Origin: Endomychus coccineus | Lineage: Eukaryota > Arthropoda > Insecta > Coleoptera > Endomychidae | Assembly (NCBI GenBank): GCA_958510875.1 | Contig: OY294067.1 | Location: 263,536,180 to 263,600,179, forward strand | Reading direction: 5' to 3' | DNA length: 64,000 bases | In this document: piece by piece, positions 1-9,899 of the stretch | Layout of the letters: every line of letters begins with the position of its first letter | Position numbering within the stretch: position 1 is the stretch's first letter | Notes under the pieces: model-generated | Told to the model about the DNA's origin: nothing | What the model saw: only the letters and a program-made list of their open reading frames with translations | The model's database searches: none | Translations under genes and position numbers: made by a program

Positions 1-905
1 TTGAAAGGGGGTTCCACGAGGATGAATCCTCGGATCTCTTTTATATATAATCTACACAAATGAAGTGACTGATTTAGTAAATTACTCAATGAGTCAGTAT
101 GCAGATGATATTGCGGCGATATTATCTGAACCGACCATGATAGACCTAGAAGTAAAGTTGTTCCAAACGCCAGATACGCTGAACGAATGGTTCCCTTATA
201 ATAACCTAATATTGAATTTAGAAAGAACGAATGCAACTAAACTTAAATATCATAGTTAAACCATTTCACTTACTAATGGCACAAATATAATCAAAACGTC
301 ACAAAGTATACGTTTCCTTGTAATTTATGTTGACTCCCGTTTAGACTGGTCACACCACATAGACCGTGTAGCAAAAAGTATGTCGTCATATTGTTTTGCG
401 CTGAAAACAATAAAAATTTAAGCTCTAGTAGCTTAGCATGCTTATATACACTCTCGATTGAGATACGGTGTTACATTCTGGGGCAAGTCTACAGAGGCCG
501 ACAGAGTCTTTAAGTTACATAAGAGATGCCTAAGAAGTATATTCGTGCTGAATAAAATAAAAAGCTGTAAGATACTTTTTGTGCAATATAATATTCTCCC
601 ATTATATAGTCTCTATATTCACGAAGAGGAGATATTTGTAAAATTTAATCAACCGTTATTTACCAAGAATAAAGAGATTCATACTTATCCGACTAGGAAT
701 AAAGATTGCGTAATTTCAGAAAAACTTAATTACTCATGTTTATAAAAAAAACGTCAATGATCTCTAAGATACTAATTACCAACAAAAATGAAAAACTTGC
801 AGACCACACAGTTAAAAACTAAGCTGAGTCGATTCCTAAGACGGAAACCCTACTACACGCTGAGTGAATATTTGGATGAGATATTTACTGCTGACGATTT
901 TTATT
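1..905 (+). pseudogene. LINE (Jockey/CR1-like) reverse transcriptase remnant, 5' truncated at the window edge
   Basis: This is the C-terminal half of a non-LTR retrotransposon RT. The catalytic box reads YADD at 98-109 and is followed by a stretch typical of insect LINEs (NNLILNLE) to about 260. Frameshifts and stops break 260-457. A second frame resumes at 458-745 with LRYGVTFWG, HKRCLRSIF and the family-typical YPTRNK near 685. Degenerate C-terminal homology continues to about 905. An intact ORF2 would be one long frame, so this copy is dead. No terminal tail is obvious. The exact clade is inferred from motif memory. Confidence 0.8.
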
Positions 906-1796
906 AACATTCACCAGTTCACTGCCACTTATGTCATGTTATATGTATAACTTGGTATTTGGAATCTACTTGTTATTTTTGATGTCGTTTATTTTTATTA
1001 ATGCGAATTATTCTCTTTTTATCCAGATATTTTCTATATTGTATTATAGTATTGACGTGTTATACACCCACAGAGGGTACAAATCTGTCATATAAGCTGC
1101 CTAAAATAACTACATCTGTCTCTAGGTAAGACTTAACTTCACGTCAAAATCTAGTTATGATTGAATATTCAAAATGCATGAAACTATAGACACTGATGCG
1201 GTTAACAATCTGGACACCTATATTGGTAACTCAATATGGGGAAATTAGGAAAACCTTCGTCTCAGGCCCATAGCAAGTGACCGTACTTGATTTTAACGAT
1301 CATAAATGAACAATGATTGTGCTTAAAATAACATCTTGACACTCATACGTTTTCTTCAACCTTTCTAGTCTTTGACAAAAGATAGATATGAGGAACAAAC
1401 TCATATCTTTACCGATTTTCTGAATTCACTTGAAATAACAATACAGCTATTCTCTTAGAGAATTTAATTTTAAGCTTTTGTATGAAAGAAATGTAAAGGA
1501 ACAACAGTATCCTATTACAATTTCTTTCTGAATGTTCAAACAGTTTACACAAAATACCCTTGTTACAATATTCGATATCATGAAATAACTCTTAGACTTT
1601 TGTCGGTCATTATGTGTAAATCCATTCAAATTGGTTGATTAAATATGAACAAAACACAAATTCACAGTTGAATAACGAAATGTTAATAATAATTTCGGAT
1701 GGTTTTGCTGCTTACTTGTTGAAAATTCTTATCTATAGTTTTAATAAAAATACACATTTAACAAATTTTCACAAACTTCGTTTTTATTAAACAAAA
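906..1796. other. AT-rich stretch with no recognisable gene
   Basis: I see only short open frames of low-complexity composition here. The last part may be the degraded outer flank of the adjacent Penelope-like arm. Confidence 0.5.
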
Positions 1797-1836
1797 CGTT
1801 ACATGTTTCACCACACGGTGGATTTATCAAACAATG
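1797..1836 (-). ncRNA. hammerhead-ribozyme-like fold of PLE lineage 2, inverted copy (degenerate core)
   Basis: Read on the minus strand: tttgataaat, then the ccac-cgt-gtgg stem-loop, gaaac and atgta. The layout matches 2757-2795, again with A in place of the catalytic G8. Confidence 0.3.
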
Positions 1837-2240
1837 GTTTTACAAACTATGGTTTATTCCCTAAATATTAAAATTAAGATCAAGACGGAGGGAGTGAGTG
1901 AGGTACGTGCGCTGTAGGATAAGAGGTACGTACAAATAAATTTGATAAAGAAGAACTATTTTATTCCTGTATTTTTAAACTTGTTAATTTCAATTTTCAC
2001 TAAGTTGTTTGATACTTACTTTCAACTGACTCACGGGGAATCTCAAAATCATATTTGATGATCAGTTTCTTTAATATGGTTTACAACTTTTGAATTTCCT
2101 TTGTTCCAATTTAAAATTTCTTTAATTCTAGTCATGAAAGATCTTCCTGTCTGGCCTATATATAATTTATCACAATCTGCACACTCTACCTTGTATATTC
2201 CAGATTCTTGATCTTTTCTATTCTCATCTTTCTTGTTTTT
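1797..2240 (-). pseudogene. Penelope-like element 3' arm (lineage 2), GIY-YIG endonuclease remnant, left arm of an inverted pair
   Basis: The minus strand encodes a GIY-YIG nuclease core: YKVECADCDKLYIGQTGRSF, with the paired cysteines and the YIGQTG motif of PLE endonucleases. The frame is open from about 2240 down to 2049 and then decays. The 3' part carries a hammerhead-like fold at 1797-1836. The same sequence occurs in reverse orientation at 2280-2795, only about 40 bp away, so the two arms form a large imperfect palindrome. Both arms start at nearly the same internal point of the element, which argues for an inverted duplication or template switch rather than two independent insertions. 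No RT domain is present. Confidence 0.75.
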
Positions 2241-2279
2241 AATATATTTGCCTACCGTAAAACAATAGAACAAATAATG

Positions 2280-2795
2280 CAGAAGGAAAAATATATTAAA
2301 AACAACAAAGATGAGAATGAAAAAGATCAAGAATCAGTGGTATACAAGGTAGAGTGTGAAGATTGTGATAAATTCTATATAGGTCAGACGTGAAGATATT
2401 TCAAAACTAGAATTAAAGAACATTTTAATTTGAACAAAGGAGATTCAAAAGTTGTGAACCATATTAAAGAAACTGATCATTTCAAAGATGATTTTGAGAT
2501 TCTCCATAAGTCAGTTAGAAGTAAAGTATCGAAATTATCAAGTTTTTAAAATACAGGAAACCTTTTAAATGATCAGAAAGACTCTACCAATTCTCCATTA
2601 TCAAATCTATTTGTAATTTTTTATATATAATTCATACTGAATCAAGAATCTTTACTATCTATTTGTAAGTAACTTCTATCTCATTATACACGTAGTTCAT
2701 TTCATCCTTCTCCTAATTTTAATATTTAAGGAATAAACCACAGTTTGTAGAACCATTGTTCGATAAAGCCACTGTGTGGTGAAACATGTCACATT
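2280..2795 (+). pseudogene. Penelope-like element 3' arm (lineage 2), right arm of an inverted pair
   Basis: This arm mirrors 1797-2240. The plus-strand frame gives YKVECEDCDKFYIGQT followed by a stop at 2392, then in-frame homology through HFNLNKGDSKVVNHIKETDH. After the coding part it carries the PLE tail and a hammerhead-like fold (2757-2795) with the stem-loop ccac-tgt-gtgg followed by gaaac. Similarity to the left arm weakens just after the gaaacatgt segment. It is non-functional because the endonuclease is interrupted and RT is absent. Confidence 0.75.
2757..2795 (+). ncRNA. hammerhead-ribozyme-like fold of PLE lineage 2 (degenerate core)
   Basis: The order is a degenerate CUGAUGA-like core (ttcgataaa), stem II gccac/tgt/gtggt, then gaaac, a short acatgt stem III region and a c at the would-be cleavage position. 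The invariant G8 of the canonical core is A here, so activity is doubtful. An inverted homologue lies at 1797-1836. Confidence 0.35.
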
Positions 2796-4189
2796 ATGAA
2801 TTATCTGGACACAAGTGACATAAAATTATTTGCATATTATGGTATGAGTAGATGACCGTAGTTGTGTCTGTGATTGAAACCCATTTGCGGAAAATTAGTT
2901 GTCAAAACTATTGCCCCTTTCAAAATTACAGAAGATTCCAACAATTATTATAATTTTGTCGTACGTGCAAAATCTCCGATTTACTATTCCGTTTTGTCAA
3001 AGTATCAGACGTAATTTCAATCAACTTTTTGTAGTCTATAATTCACTGGAACTGTTTGTACACTAAAGATGCAAGTAGTCTGGCAAATGAAGCTCATCTT
3101 GGAATTCTTAATTTGGCTCTGAATTGTTGATGAATCATATAATATTGTTTGAGACATTGAAAGCGACATATTTGTTAAAATTTTGTTTTCAAGAAATTTA
3201 TAGCTATTTCATGACGGTTGTACGTCTACGTTTAAATTTTGTTGTTGATGCATTATTACTCACCTGTGAATATCCTAGATTCAGAGCTTTTTTAATGAAG
3301 TTTTTGTTCCAAAATATGTTGTGTCATCCTGGTGTAGTCATTCATAAATGCACTAATGGAAGAATCACAACACATTTTCCCACTGTAGACTTTTAAAATC
3401 TTATGCGCATTTTACTAGCGAGGCTAAGTTGAAATTATTAGTTGCTAGTATTTATATTTACAGAAAATATAGAGACGAAGGGAATGGTCTTCACATTAAT
3501 AATCCTTAATCGGATTATCTTTGTGTGAAAACCAATTATGGTTTTCTATGCAACTCTTGACGGTTTAAATTTTCAGAGGATTAATGGTAAGTATACTAGG
3601 TTCCTCATCTTTTTAGTGGTTTTTGTTTCGATTTATATTTATAGCATCCCAAATAATTACGCATTTACTGGAACTCGGTTTTAAAAATGACTAACAATTC
3701 TCGGACTCACCATGACTATCTGTATAACATGTGTACCTCCTGCATTTTTCTAGTTTGTTTTTGTTATATCTAATATGACAAAAATGTTTGATGTATATGA
3801 TCGGGCATTAGGTAAACCTTACGGCTTTTGTGAGCGTGATATAATATTTTACGGTCCGCTTTTTTTGATATTCAATTTTCCCGTGAAATGTTAAATTTAC
3901 GGTTATTGCAATTATTTATGTAACCGAAAGACTATTTGACATTTATTATGACTTAAAATGGTCGCACAATTTCATAAAAGTAACATTCGTAATTGGTTCT
4001 AATAAAACAGTCGTACATAAAAACTTGCCGCTGGCATAATGAGCATATGATGGCCCTTGAGTGTCAGCAGCCCTCGATTAACGCTTTGAGTGATATTACC
4101 TATCGCCTGATTCTGATACTGCATGAAATTATGAAATAGCACCTTTCATAAACTATTCTACAGACTCTTATATATAGCTTATTCTATAT
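2796..4189. other. AT-rich stretch with no recognisable gene
   Basis: A 90-codon open frame at 3124-3396 has no recognisable motif or coding-like composition. No RNA gene or transposon terminus was identified. Confidence 0.5.
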
Positions 4190-5113
4190 TAATTTTCGAG
4201 AAATAGGTCACACTAACACATATGCTTATTATTTTCGTTTTTACGTACGTTTCGGTCTCACGATCATCATCAGAAGACGTATAAATGAATAATACGGGTT
4301 TTCTTAGAACCAATTGTATCATCACAAGGCGTCCTTATCGCTCTAATTTCAACTGAAAATGCCTACGTCACCGAAACAAACAGAAACACGAATAATCGAA
4401 ATTGTAACACATTAATGTTTTAAGTATTTGAATCAAGAATCTTAGCAATTTTCTTATAAATTTAGAAGTCATATCAAAGCGGACGTTGAAATACGACTGA
4501 ACGACTGAAACCAAAAAATGTAACGCTCAAGTATTCACTTTCGAACTAGCTGTTGAAGATTCATGAGGTAATAGAAAAAAGTTGTCAGACCTTATTAAAA
4601 ATATTGTTGTTTGAACATTCTACCCATAATAATATATACTTTTAACATTATAAAGACGCATCTGGAAATTTGCAAGGGTTTTAATTAATTGAATTAGTAT
4701 CAAACTGACTTAATGATTGCACGTCTGCTCTATGACTTACAGACTCCAGAATAGATCTTTTATGATAATTGATTTCTTTAGATAAAAGATTAACATTTTT
4801 GAAATCGAATTGATACTTATAATCGAAACAATGTTTAACAAGGGCGGTGGAATTTTCAAAGATTTTCTTTACCAAACTTATGGCCGTGTATTCTTTTTTG
4901 TAACTATTGTTCAGATATTCCTGTATTAGTCCCATAGCAATCTAAACAATCTAATTTGTATACTTTGTGGGTTTGTTTATCTTTAAGTATTGAAGGTTTC
5001 ATATTTGGAAAATATTGAGTAGGTTTATGCGCAACATTTATATCATGCTTTTTTAAAAATTTCACTGAGGTCTCCAGAAAGTATGGTAATGTTATGAAAT
5101 CATCTGTATCCAC
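4190..5113 (-). pseudogene. Penelope-like element 3' portion (lineage 1), with hammerhead ribozyme in its terminal region
   Basis: Read on the minus strand, 5113-4681 encodes the PLE region between RT and the end of the GIY-YIG domain. It starts ITLPYFLETSVKFLKKHDIN, then HKVYKLDCLDCYGTNTGISE (a corrupted YIGQTS) and ALVKHCFDYKYQFDF, with one frameshift near 4904-4935. The 3' noncoding tail (4680-4190) is shared with the copies at 36226-36605 and 51280-51752 and contains the ribozyme at 4236-4279. RT is missing, so the copy is 5' truncated. Confidence 0.8.
4236..4279 (-). ncRNA. type I hammerhead ribozyme motif of PLE lineage 1
   Basis: Minus strand: stem I CGTCTT, core CTGATGA, stem II region tgatcgtgagacc, GAAAC, short stem III ac-gtac-gt, cleavage triplet GTA, then the returning stem I strand AAAACG. 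Stem I has one mismatch, and stem II carries a GATC/GACC mismatch compared with the better copy at 53419. Type I hammerheads are known in Penelope-like retroelements. Confidence 0.65.
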
Positions 5114-5280
5114 AATGAACTCTTTTATAGTTTGTTATATATACAATTAATTAGTTAAAAATATAACAACGAATCAGATATCATTTTCTACATTTAGATA
5201 TAAAACGGATCAGATAAATATTCAATAAATGAATTTTATATATTTATGGTTTCAGCGTTTACGTAGTGTAAATTCAAAAT

Positions 5281-5998
5281 ACTTCGGAACATGGAGAATA
5301 AAACTCAAATTTTACACAAAACACTTAACATTTAATTTAAAAATCCTGACAAATTGTTTCACCACACTATGACATTTTCAAAGCAAGGAGTTATCAACTA
5401 AAGCTAAATCTAAAAGTAAGTCCTTAAATATCAGGGATCAGAATGTGGTACAAATTGAATGATGGGGGCGTATAATGGTGTTTACAAAATTGTTAACAAG
5501 CGGTGAATTATATGTATCGATTTGATCATTTAATATTACATTATTATTGTTTTTTGAGTGTTTCAATATTTCTATGGATTTTAGTATATTAATTTTAGGT
5601 CCTTTTTCCTGAATATGTAGAATATCGGGATTAAGGGTGAAATTGTGGTTATGTTTTAACAGGTGATTTGCGTAATTAGAGTCCTCTTTTTTGAGCCTGT
5701 AACTTCTCAAATGTTCGTTGAACCTTAGGCTGAAACTGCGTCCAGTTTGTCCTATGTACAAAGCACTACAATCATCACATCTCAGTCTGTAAACTTCAGA
5801 TTTCTTTGATTTATCTTTTTTAGATTTCGAGTTATTAATATACGAGCATAGGTTATTTGTTGTTTCAAAGGCGACGTTTTTATTTTGTTTCTTAAGGAAT
5901 TGAGATATTTTTAGTGAATGTTTACCTAAATATGTTAGACATGTGAAATTTGATTTTGTATTATTATTAAGCTGCGGTTACAGCATAATGCATGATAT
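5281..5998 (-). pseudogene. Penelope-like element 3' arm (lineage 3), GIY-YIG endonuclease remnant
   Basis: The minus strand encodes a well-preserved GIY-YIG segment: SEVYRLRCDDCSALYIGQTG then RSFSLRFNEHLRSY, NHLLKHNH, and the lineage-typical ending KSIEILKHSKNNNNVILNDQ plus NSPLVNNFVNT, finishing near 5438. The upstream part (5998-5770) continues in frame only in pieces. The 3' tail holds a hammerhead-like fold (5345-5385). A second copy runs in the opposite direction from 5998, and an outer inverted match pairs 5281-5345 with 7050-7110. This is one arm of a PLE inverted pair. Confidence 0.8.
5345..5385 (-). ncRNA. hammerhead-ribozyme-like fold of PLE lineage 3 (degenerate)
   Basis: Minus strand: tttgaaaatg, a catag-tg-tggtg stem-loop region, gaaac, then an aca-att-tgt stem III and c. 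The position and order match the lineage 2 folds, but the CUGAUGA core is not conserved. Confidence 0.25.
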
Positions 5999-6250
5999 TC
6001 TAGAATCCATAGAAATATTGAAACACTCAAAAAACAATAATAATGTAATAATAAATGATCAAATCGATACATATAATTCACCGCTTGTTAAAAATTTTGT
6101 AAACACACTCCCCCCATTAACCACCCCAGTCCTCAATTTGTACCACATTCTGATTTTCGATATTTAAGGACATACTTTTAGATTTAGCTTTAGTTGATAA
6201 CTCCTTGCTTTGAAAATGCCACAGTGTGGTGAAACAATTTGTCAGAATTT
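5998..6250 (+). pseudogene. Penelope-like element 3' arm (lineage 3), right arm interrupted by an insertion
   Basis: The plus strand starts at ESIEILKHSKNNNNVIINDQ and repeats the end of the lineage 3 endonuclease seen on the minus strand at 5998-5438. The tail runs to the ccacagtgtggtgaaac stem-loop (6205-6245). Homology to the left arm then stops at 6250 and resumes at about 7050-7110. The interval 6251-7049 is therefore a later insertion into this arm. Confidence 0.75.
6205..6245 (+). ncRNA. hammerhead-ribozyme-like fold of PLE lineage 3, right arm (degenerate)
   Basis: ttgaaaat, the stem-loop gccac-agt-gtggt, gaaac, stem III aca-att-tgt, then c. A stable stem II is present, but the CUGAUGA core is not canonical. 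Confidence 0.3.
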
Positions 6251-7049
6251 TTGACGTGACAACGTCTTATAATTCGATGGAGCCGCCTGCACGCACGAGA
6301 AAACATGACTCATTTGCCGTTACCTCGCTCTGACCGGCTGTGCGTTACCTCGCTCTTAGGCGTTCCATATAAGGCTTGAAGTGCAAGCGAGCTCTCCTAC
6401 TTGAGTGACCGATGCGATGCGCGTGGACAGCTGCTATACAATAATACATTTACATGTTTTCGTAAGTGCAGTGAAAAGTGAATGTGGTGTATAGCAACGA
6501 TAATTGCGGCGATAAAGGTAATGATTCTTTCGATATTGAATATATGTTCGGTGATATATTGTCGAATATTCGTGCTTTCATCATTAAAATAAATAGTATC
6601 GGTCCGCTAGTGCAGCAATTGTAGGTTATGCTATAATTGACAAAACTATAACAATAAGTTAACAGAACTGTTCCACGATGAGTAAAAAATCAATTGCTTC
6701 ACTATTCGATCGAAATAATTATCGAGCGTAGCTATGATTTCAAAAAATTAAAACATAAATGTTAAATCTTCCACATATCATCAAAGGGAACAATTTTCTC
6801 CTAGATCAACACATTGAGGCGGGCTTTTTAAAAGCTAAATTGACATAATTGTATATATGCGTACAAATAAATGTAACTTGATCAATTCAATTGTGATCTC
6901 CATTTACCTCCTTCTCTATATACATACAAAATATCTATCAAACAAATAAAATTGAAATTTTCTTTTGAAAAATGAAACCATTCCATCAGTGTTTTATGAC
7001 GTTGTCACGTTCAACTATCGTCAGTAAACCGACTTTACAGACAACCGAT
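6251..7049. mobile_element. ~0.8-kb non-autonomous insertion with subterminal inverted repeats
   Basis: The left end has acgtgacaacgtcttataa at 6254 and the right end has its near-reverse complement (tttatgacgttgtcacgt at about 6993-7010). The opposite PLE arm at 5281-5350 acts as an empty site: there the sequence passes directly from the ribozyme tail (gtcaggattttt) to aaattaaatg. Bases 6251-6480 are clearly GC-richer than the surroundings. There is no coding potential. The flanking T-runs make a target duplication hard to define. The superfamily was not identified. Confidence 0.6.
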
Positions 7050-7110
7050 TTTTTTAAAATTAAATGTTAAAAGTTTTGTGTCAAATTTGAGTTTTATTCT
7101 CCAACTTCCG

Positions 7111-8661
7111 AAATAAATTTTAGAATGAACAACTTCTCTCGAACAAAATACTACTCTAATTCTAGGAAATAAAGGAAAATTATTTCAAGTTTAATTATCA
7201 TTCCAGTTTATTAACACATTGCCAAAAAGTTTTCATAAGAATAACATAGAACCCGTTTGTAAATGTAATGATAAGAACATTTTCATCTTGATAGATACAA
7301 CAGCCCAGTAAAATGAGCATTAGTCATGTTTTACAGACAGGCAAGCACTTTCCAAACATATGGAGGATCTTCCTATTCTCCCTCTATGTTCCGTGAATAT
7401 AAATAGGTACTAGTAACAAAATTTTTCAATTCACTTAATCCTCTGATGATGTCCAACATAGCTAGCGAAATAAGCTCATGATTTCAAAATACATTAGTGT
7501 GGAAAAAGATGTTCTGATTTCACTATCAGCCAAAGATTGTACAGTATATAAATAGATTTGCAGTACTTTTATTATTGAGATTTTGTGACATGGATGGATA
7601 TTTTGATCAGGTTGTTTCATCCAGAGAGCCTGCATGCGAATATGTATGTACATTAATAATAACTAAGAAGCTAATTACACAGACTATATTTCACAGAACT
7701 ATAGCTCATAGTTAGATTGTTTATCGGAGGAGGAATTATCTATATATGAAAAATCAAAGTTGGCAAGTACACTAATATGATATGTTAAATTTTCGAAAAA
7801 CATTTAAAATAAAATACTTAGATAGTTCGCATGAGCTCGAGAGATACGAAATAATAACGTTAGATGTGATCTGATTTCAACGCTGCTCGTTATATGAGTT
7901 TCCACTTTGTATCATAATTATCATCTTGCGAATAAACTACTACAGTTTGCCGTAATATGTATAAGTCAGTTCAGTCACAGGAAAGCTTTTTTCATAGTTA
8001 AAATAAATATATTTGAGAGATCTCCAGCTTATAACGTTCATTCATCTGTATATGAACTTTTTTGTTTTCTAAAAAGTAGAGTTTCAGAGGGTGAATATTT
8101 GAAAAGGTTTCGTCTCCGATTTGTAGATTGACAGGTAGCATAAAAGTCATAATTTATTCATTCTGTATTTGTCTTCCTTGATACAAGAAAAATTTATAGT
8201 TTATTGCTGATATCTGCACCTTTTATAGGTTTTTGATATGACGTGACAGTTTTCTGCCGCAGAATTCACATGTTTCAGAATTGGATGTGGTATGAATGCA
8301 CAAATCAAATTGAAAATGACCCTCCATCTTTCGGAGACATTCTAGTCATTACGTCCGTGATAGATTTGAAATATTGTTTCCTGATACCTTGGAAATCTAT
8401 AGTGACAGTTTGATGCTTGAATAAAATACTACCTTATTACTTGGTTCGTTATAACGTATATGTTAACTAAGACGTTACTAGTTATGATACGATGGCATAT
8501 TTTCCAAGCAATGCAAACTGTACGGAACAACAAACGAAAAGCTTCCATATTTATAGATGATACTGAATATTGAAGATGGAGCACACAATAATTATTTACA
8601 GCCTGTTGAGTAAATTCACATTTTAGGACAATACTAATCTAATTATTGTATGAAAATATTG
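7111..8661. other. AT-rich stretch with no recognisable gene
   Basis: Short open frames, such as 7907-8131, have no recognisable motif. No repeat in this interval matches elsewhere in the window. Confidence 0.5.
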
Positions 8662-9893
8662 GAAAGGCAAGGTGGAAAGTCCCTGAAAAATAAAACAGAA
8701 GGCGCCACAATCTAAAATCACATGTGACATTTGTGATGTACCAAATTTAACTAGAACGCATTAAAATTTTCAGACTGATATGTCATTCAGTCCTGTTTTG
8801 ACACTCACCGAAAGTAAGCAACCTTGAAGATTTTTGTAAACATGGAAAAAAGCGAATTAGGCGTCTTGATTAAATTAAACATTGTTCCTTGCGCAGAAAA
8901 CATTATAGACTCCTCATCATCGACTGATTCACTAGTGGCTTTTCGTTGTGGTAGTATGACCACAAAGAACGCCGAACGATCTAGTCGTCCAATTGAGGTT
9001 ACAACACCAGAGATCGTCAATAGAATCCATGGTATGATATTGGATGATCGGCGAGTTAAAGTGCACGAGCTTGCTAAGGTCATGTGCATCTCAACCGAAC
9101 GGGTATGGAACATTTTGCACAAATTTTTGAATATCGGAAAGCTAGATATCTGTCAGATGTGTGCCGCATTTGGTCTTTGTTGACAACAAGCGCAATCATG
9201 TGACAAGTTCAAAGGAGTGTTTGGCGTTGTTCAACCGCGATAAGGAGGACTTTCTGCGCCGTTCTGTAACCGTGGACGAAACATGGATCAAACACAATAT
9301 ACCAGATATCAAAAAACAGTGAAACAGCGGATTTGTCTTGCCAAATCGAAGCCGAAAAAGGCCAAAGTAGGTTTATCGGCCAACAAAGTCACGGCGACAG
9401 TTTGTTGGCATGGCCGGTATCGTTCATATCGATATACTTGAAAAGGGCAAAACGATCACCGTCGTATATCATGCAGATCTTTTGGTCCGATTCGAAATCG
9501 ATTTGAAGCAAAAGTGGGCCAAAGAAGAAAGTTCTCTTCCACCAGGACAAAGCACCGGTGCGCAGTCGCAATGGCAAAATTACTTAACTACGAATTGGTT
9601 CGTCATCCACCATATTATCCAGATTCGGCTTCCTGCGATCTTATATATTTCCAAACATGAAGAAATGACTCGGCTGAAAGACATTTGTCTCGAAACGATG
9701 AGGTCATCGTTGAAACAAACGCCTATTTTGAAGTATTGCCGGAATCGTATCATCTGGAAGGGAACGAAAAATTGGGAAAACGTTGGACGAAGTATATAAG
9801 GCCGCAAGGGGATTATGTTGAGAAATAAATCTAGTTTTGACCAAATAAATCATTTGTTGTCTCATTTTTCAGGAACTTTTCACGTTGCCCTCG
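8662..9893 (+). mobile_element. mariner element (irritans-like), full length with TIRs, inactive
   Basis: The element is about 1,232 bp. The left TIR (8662-8693) and the reverse complement of the right TIR (9862-9893) match over about 32 bp, sharing gtccctgaaaaa/gttcctgaaaaa cores. A TA lies immediately outside the right end (9894-9895), as expected for mariner target duplications. The left flank has TG, a probable decayed TA. Length, TIR size and the transposase inside all agree with the mariner family. Confidence 0.88.
8842..9799 (+). pseudogene. mariner transposase pseudogene
   Basis: The likely start is the ATG at 8842 (MEKSELGVLIK), the usual mariner N-terminus. The helix-turn-helix region follows (EIVNRIHGMILDDRRVKVHE, ISTERVWNILH). 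Frameshifts near 9140 move the frame to KECLALFNRDKEDFLRRSV and then VTVDETWIKH, holding the first catalytic Asp (9275-9277). A stop at 9320 follows. A further frame gives ILEKGKTITVVYHADLL and the second catalytic segment HQDKAP (Asp at 9546-9548; the family usually has HQDNAP). A normal mariner transposase is about 345 residues in a single frame, so this copy is dead. Confidence 0.88.
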
Positions 9894-9899
9894 TAGTTA

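Noticed and set aside
3124..3396. 90-codon open frame as a gene
   Set aside because: The composition is that of random AT-rich DNA, with no motif and no splice or promoter context.
6251..6480. GC-rich stretch as a promoter or CpG island of a host gene
   Set aside because: It is the left part of an insertion defined by inverted ends and an empty site, with no downstream coding exon.
8805..9122. Minus-strand open frame in the mariner element
   Set aside because: It is the shadow of the transposase N-terminal region on the plus strand.
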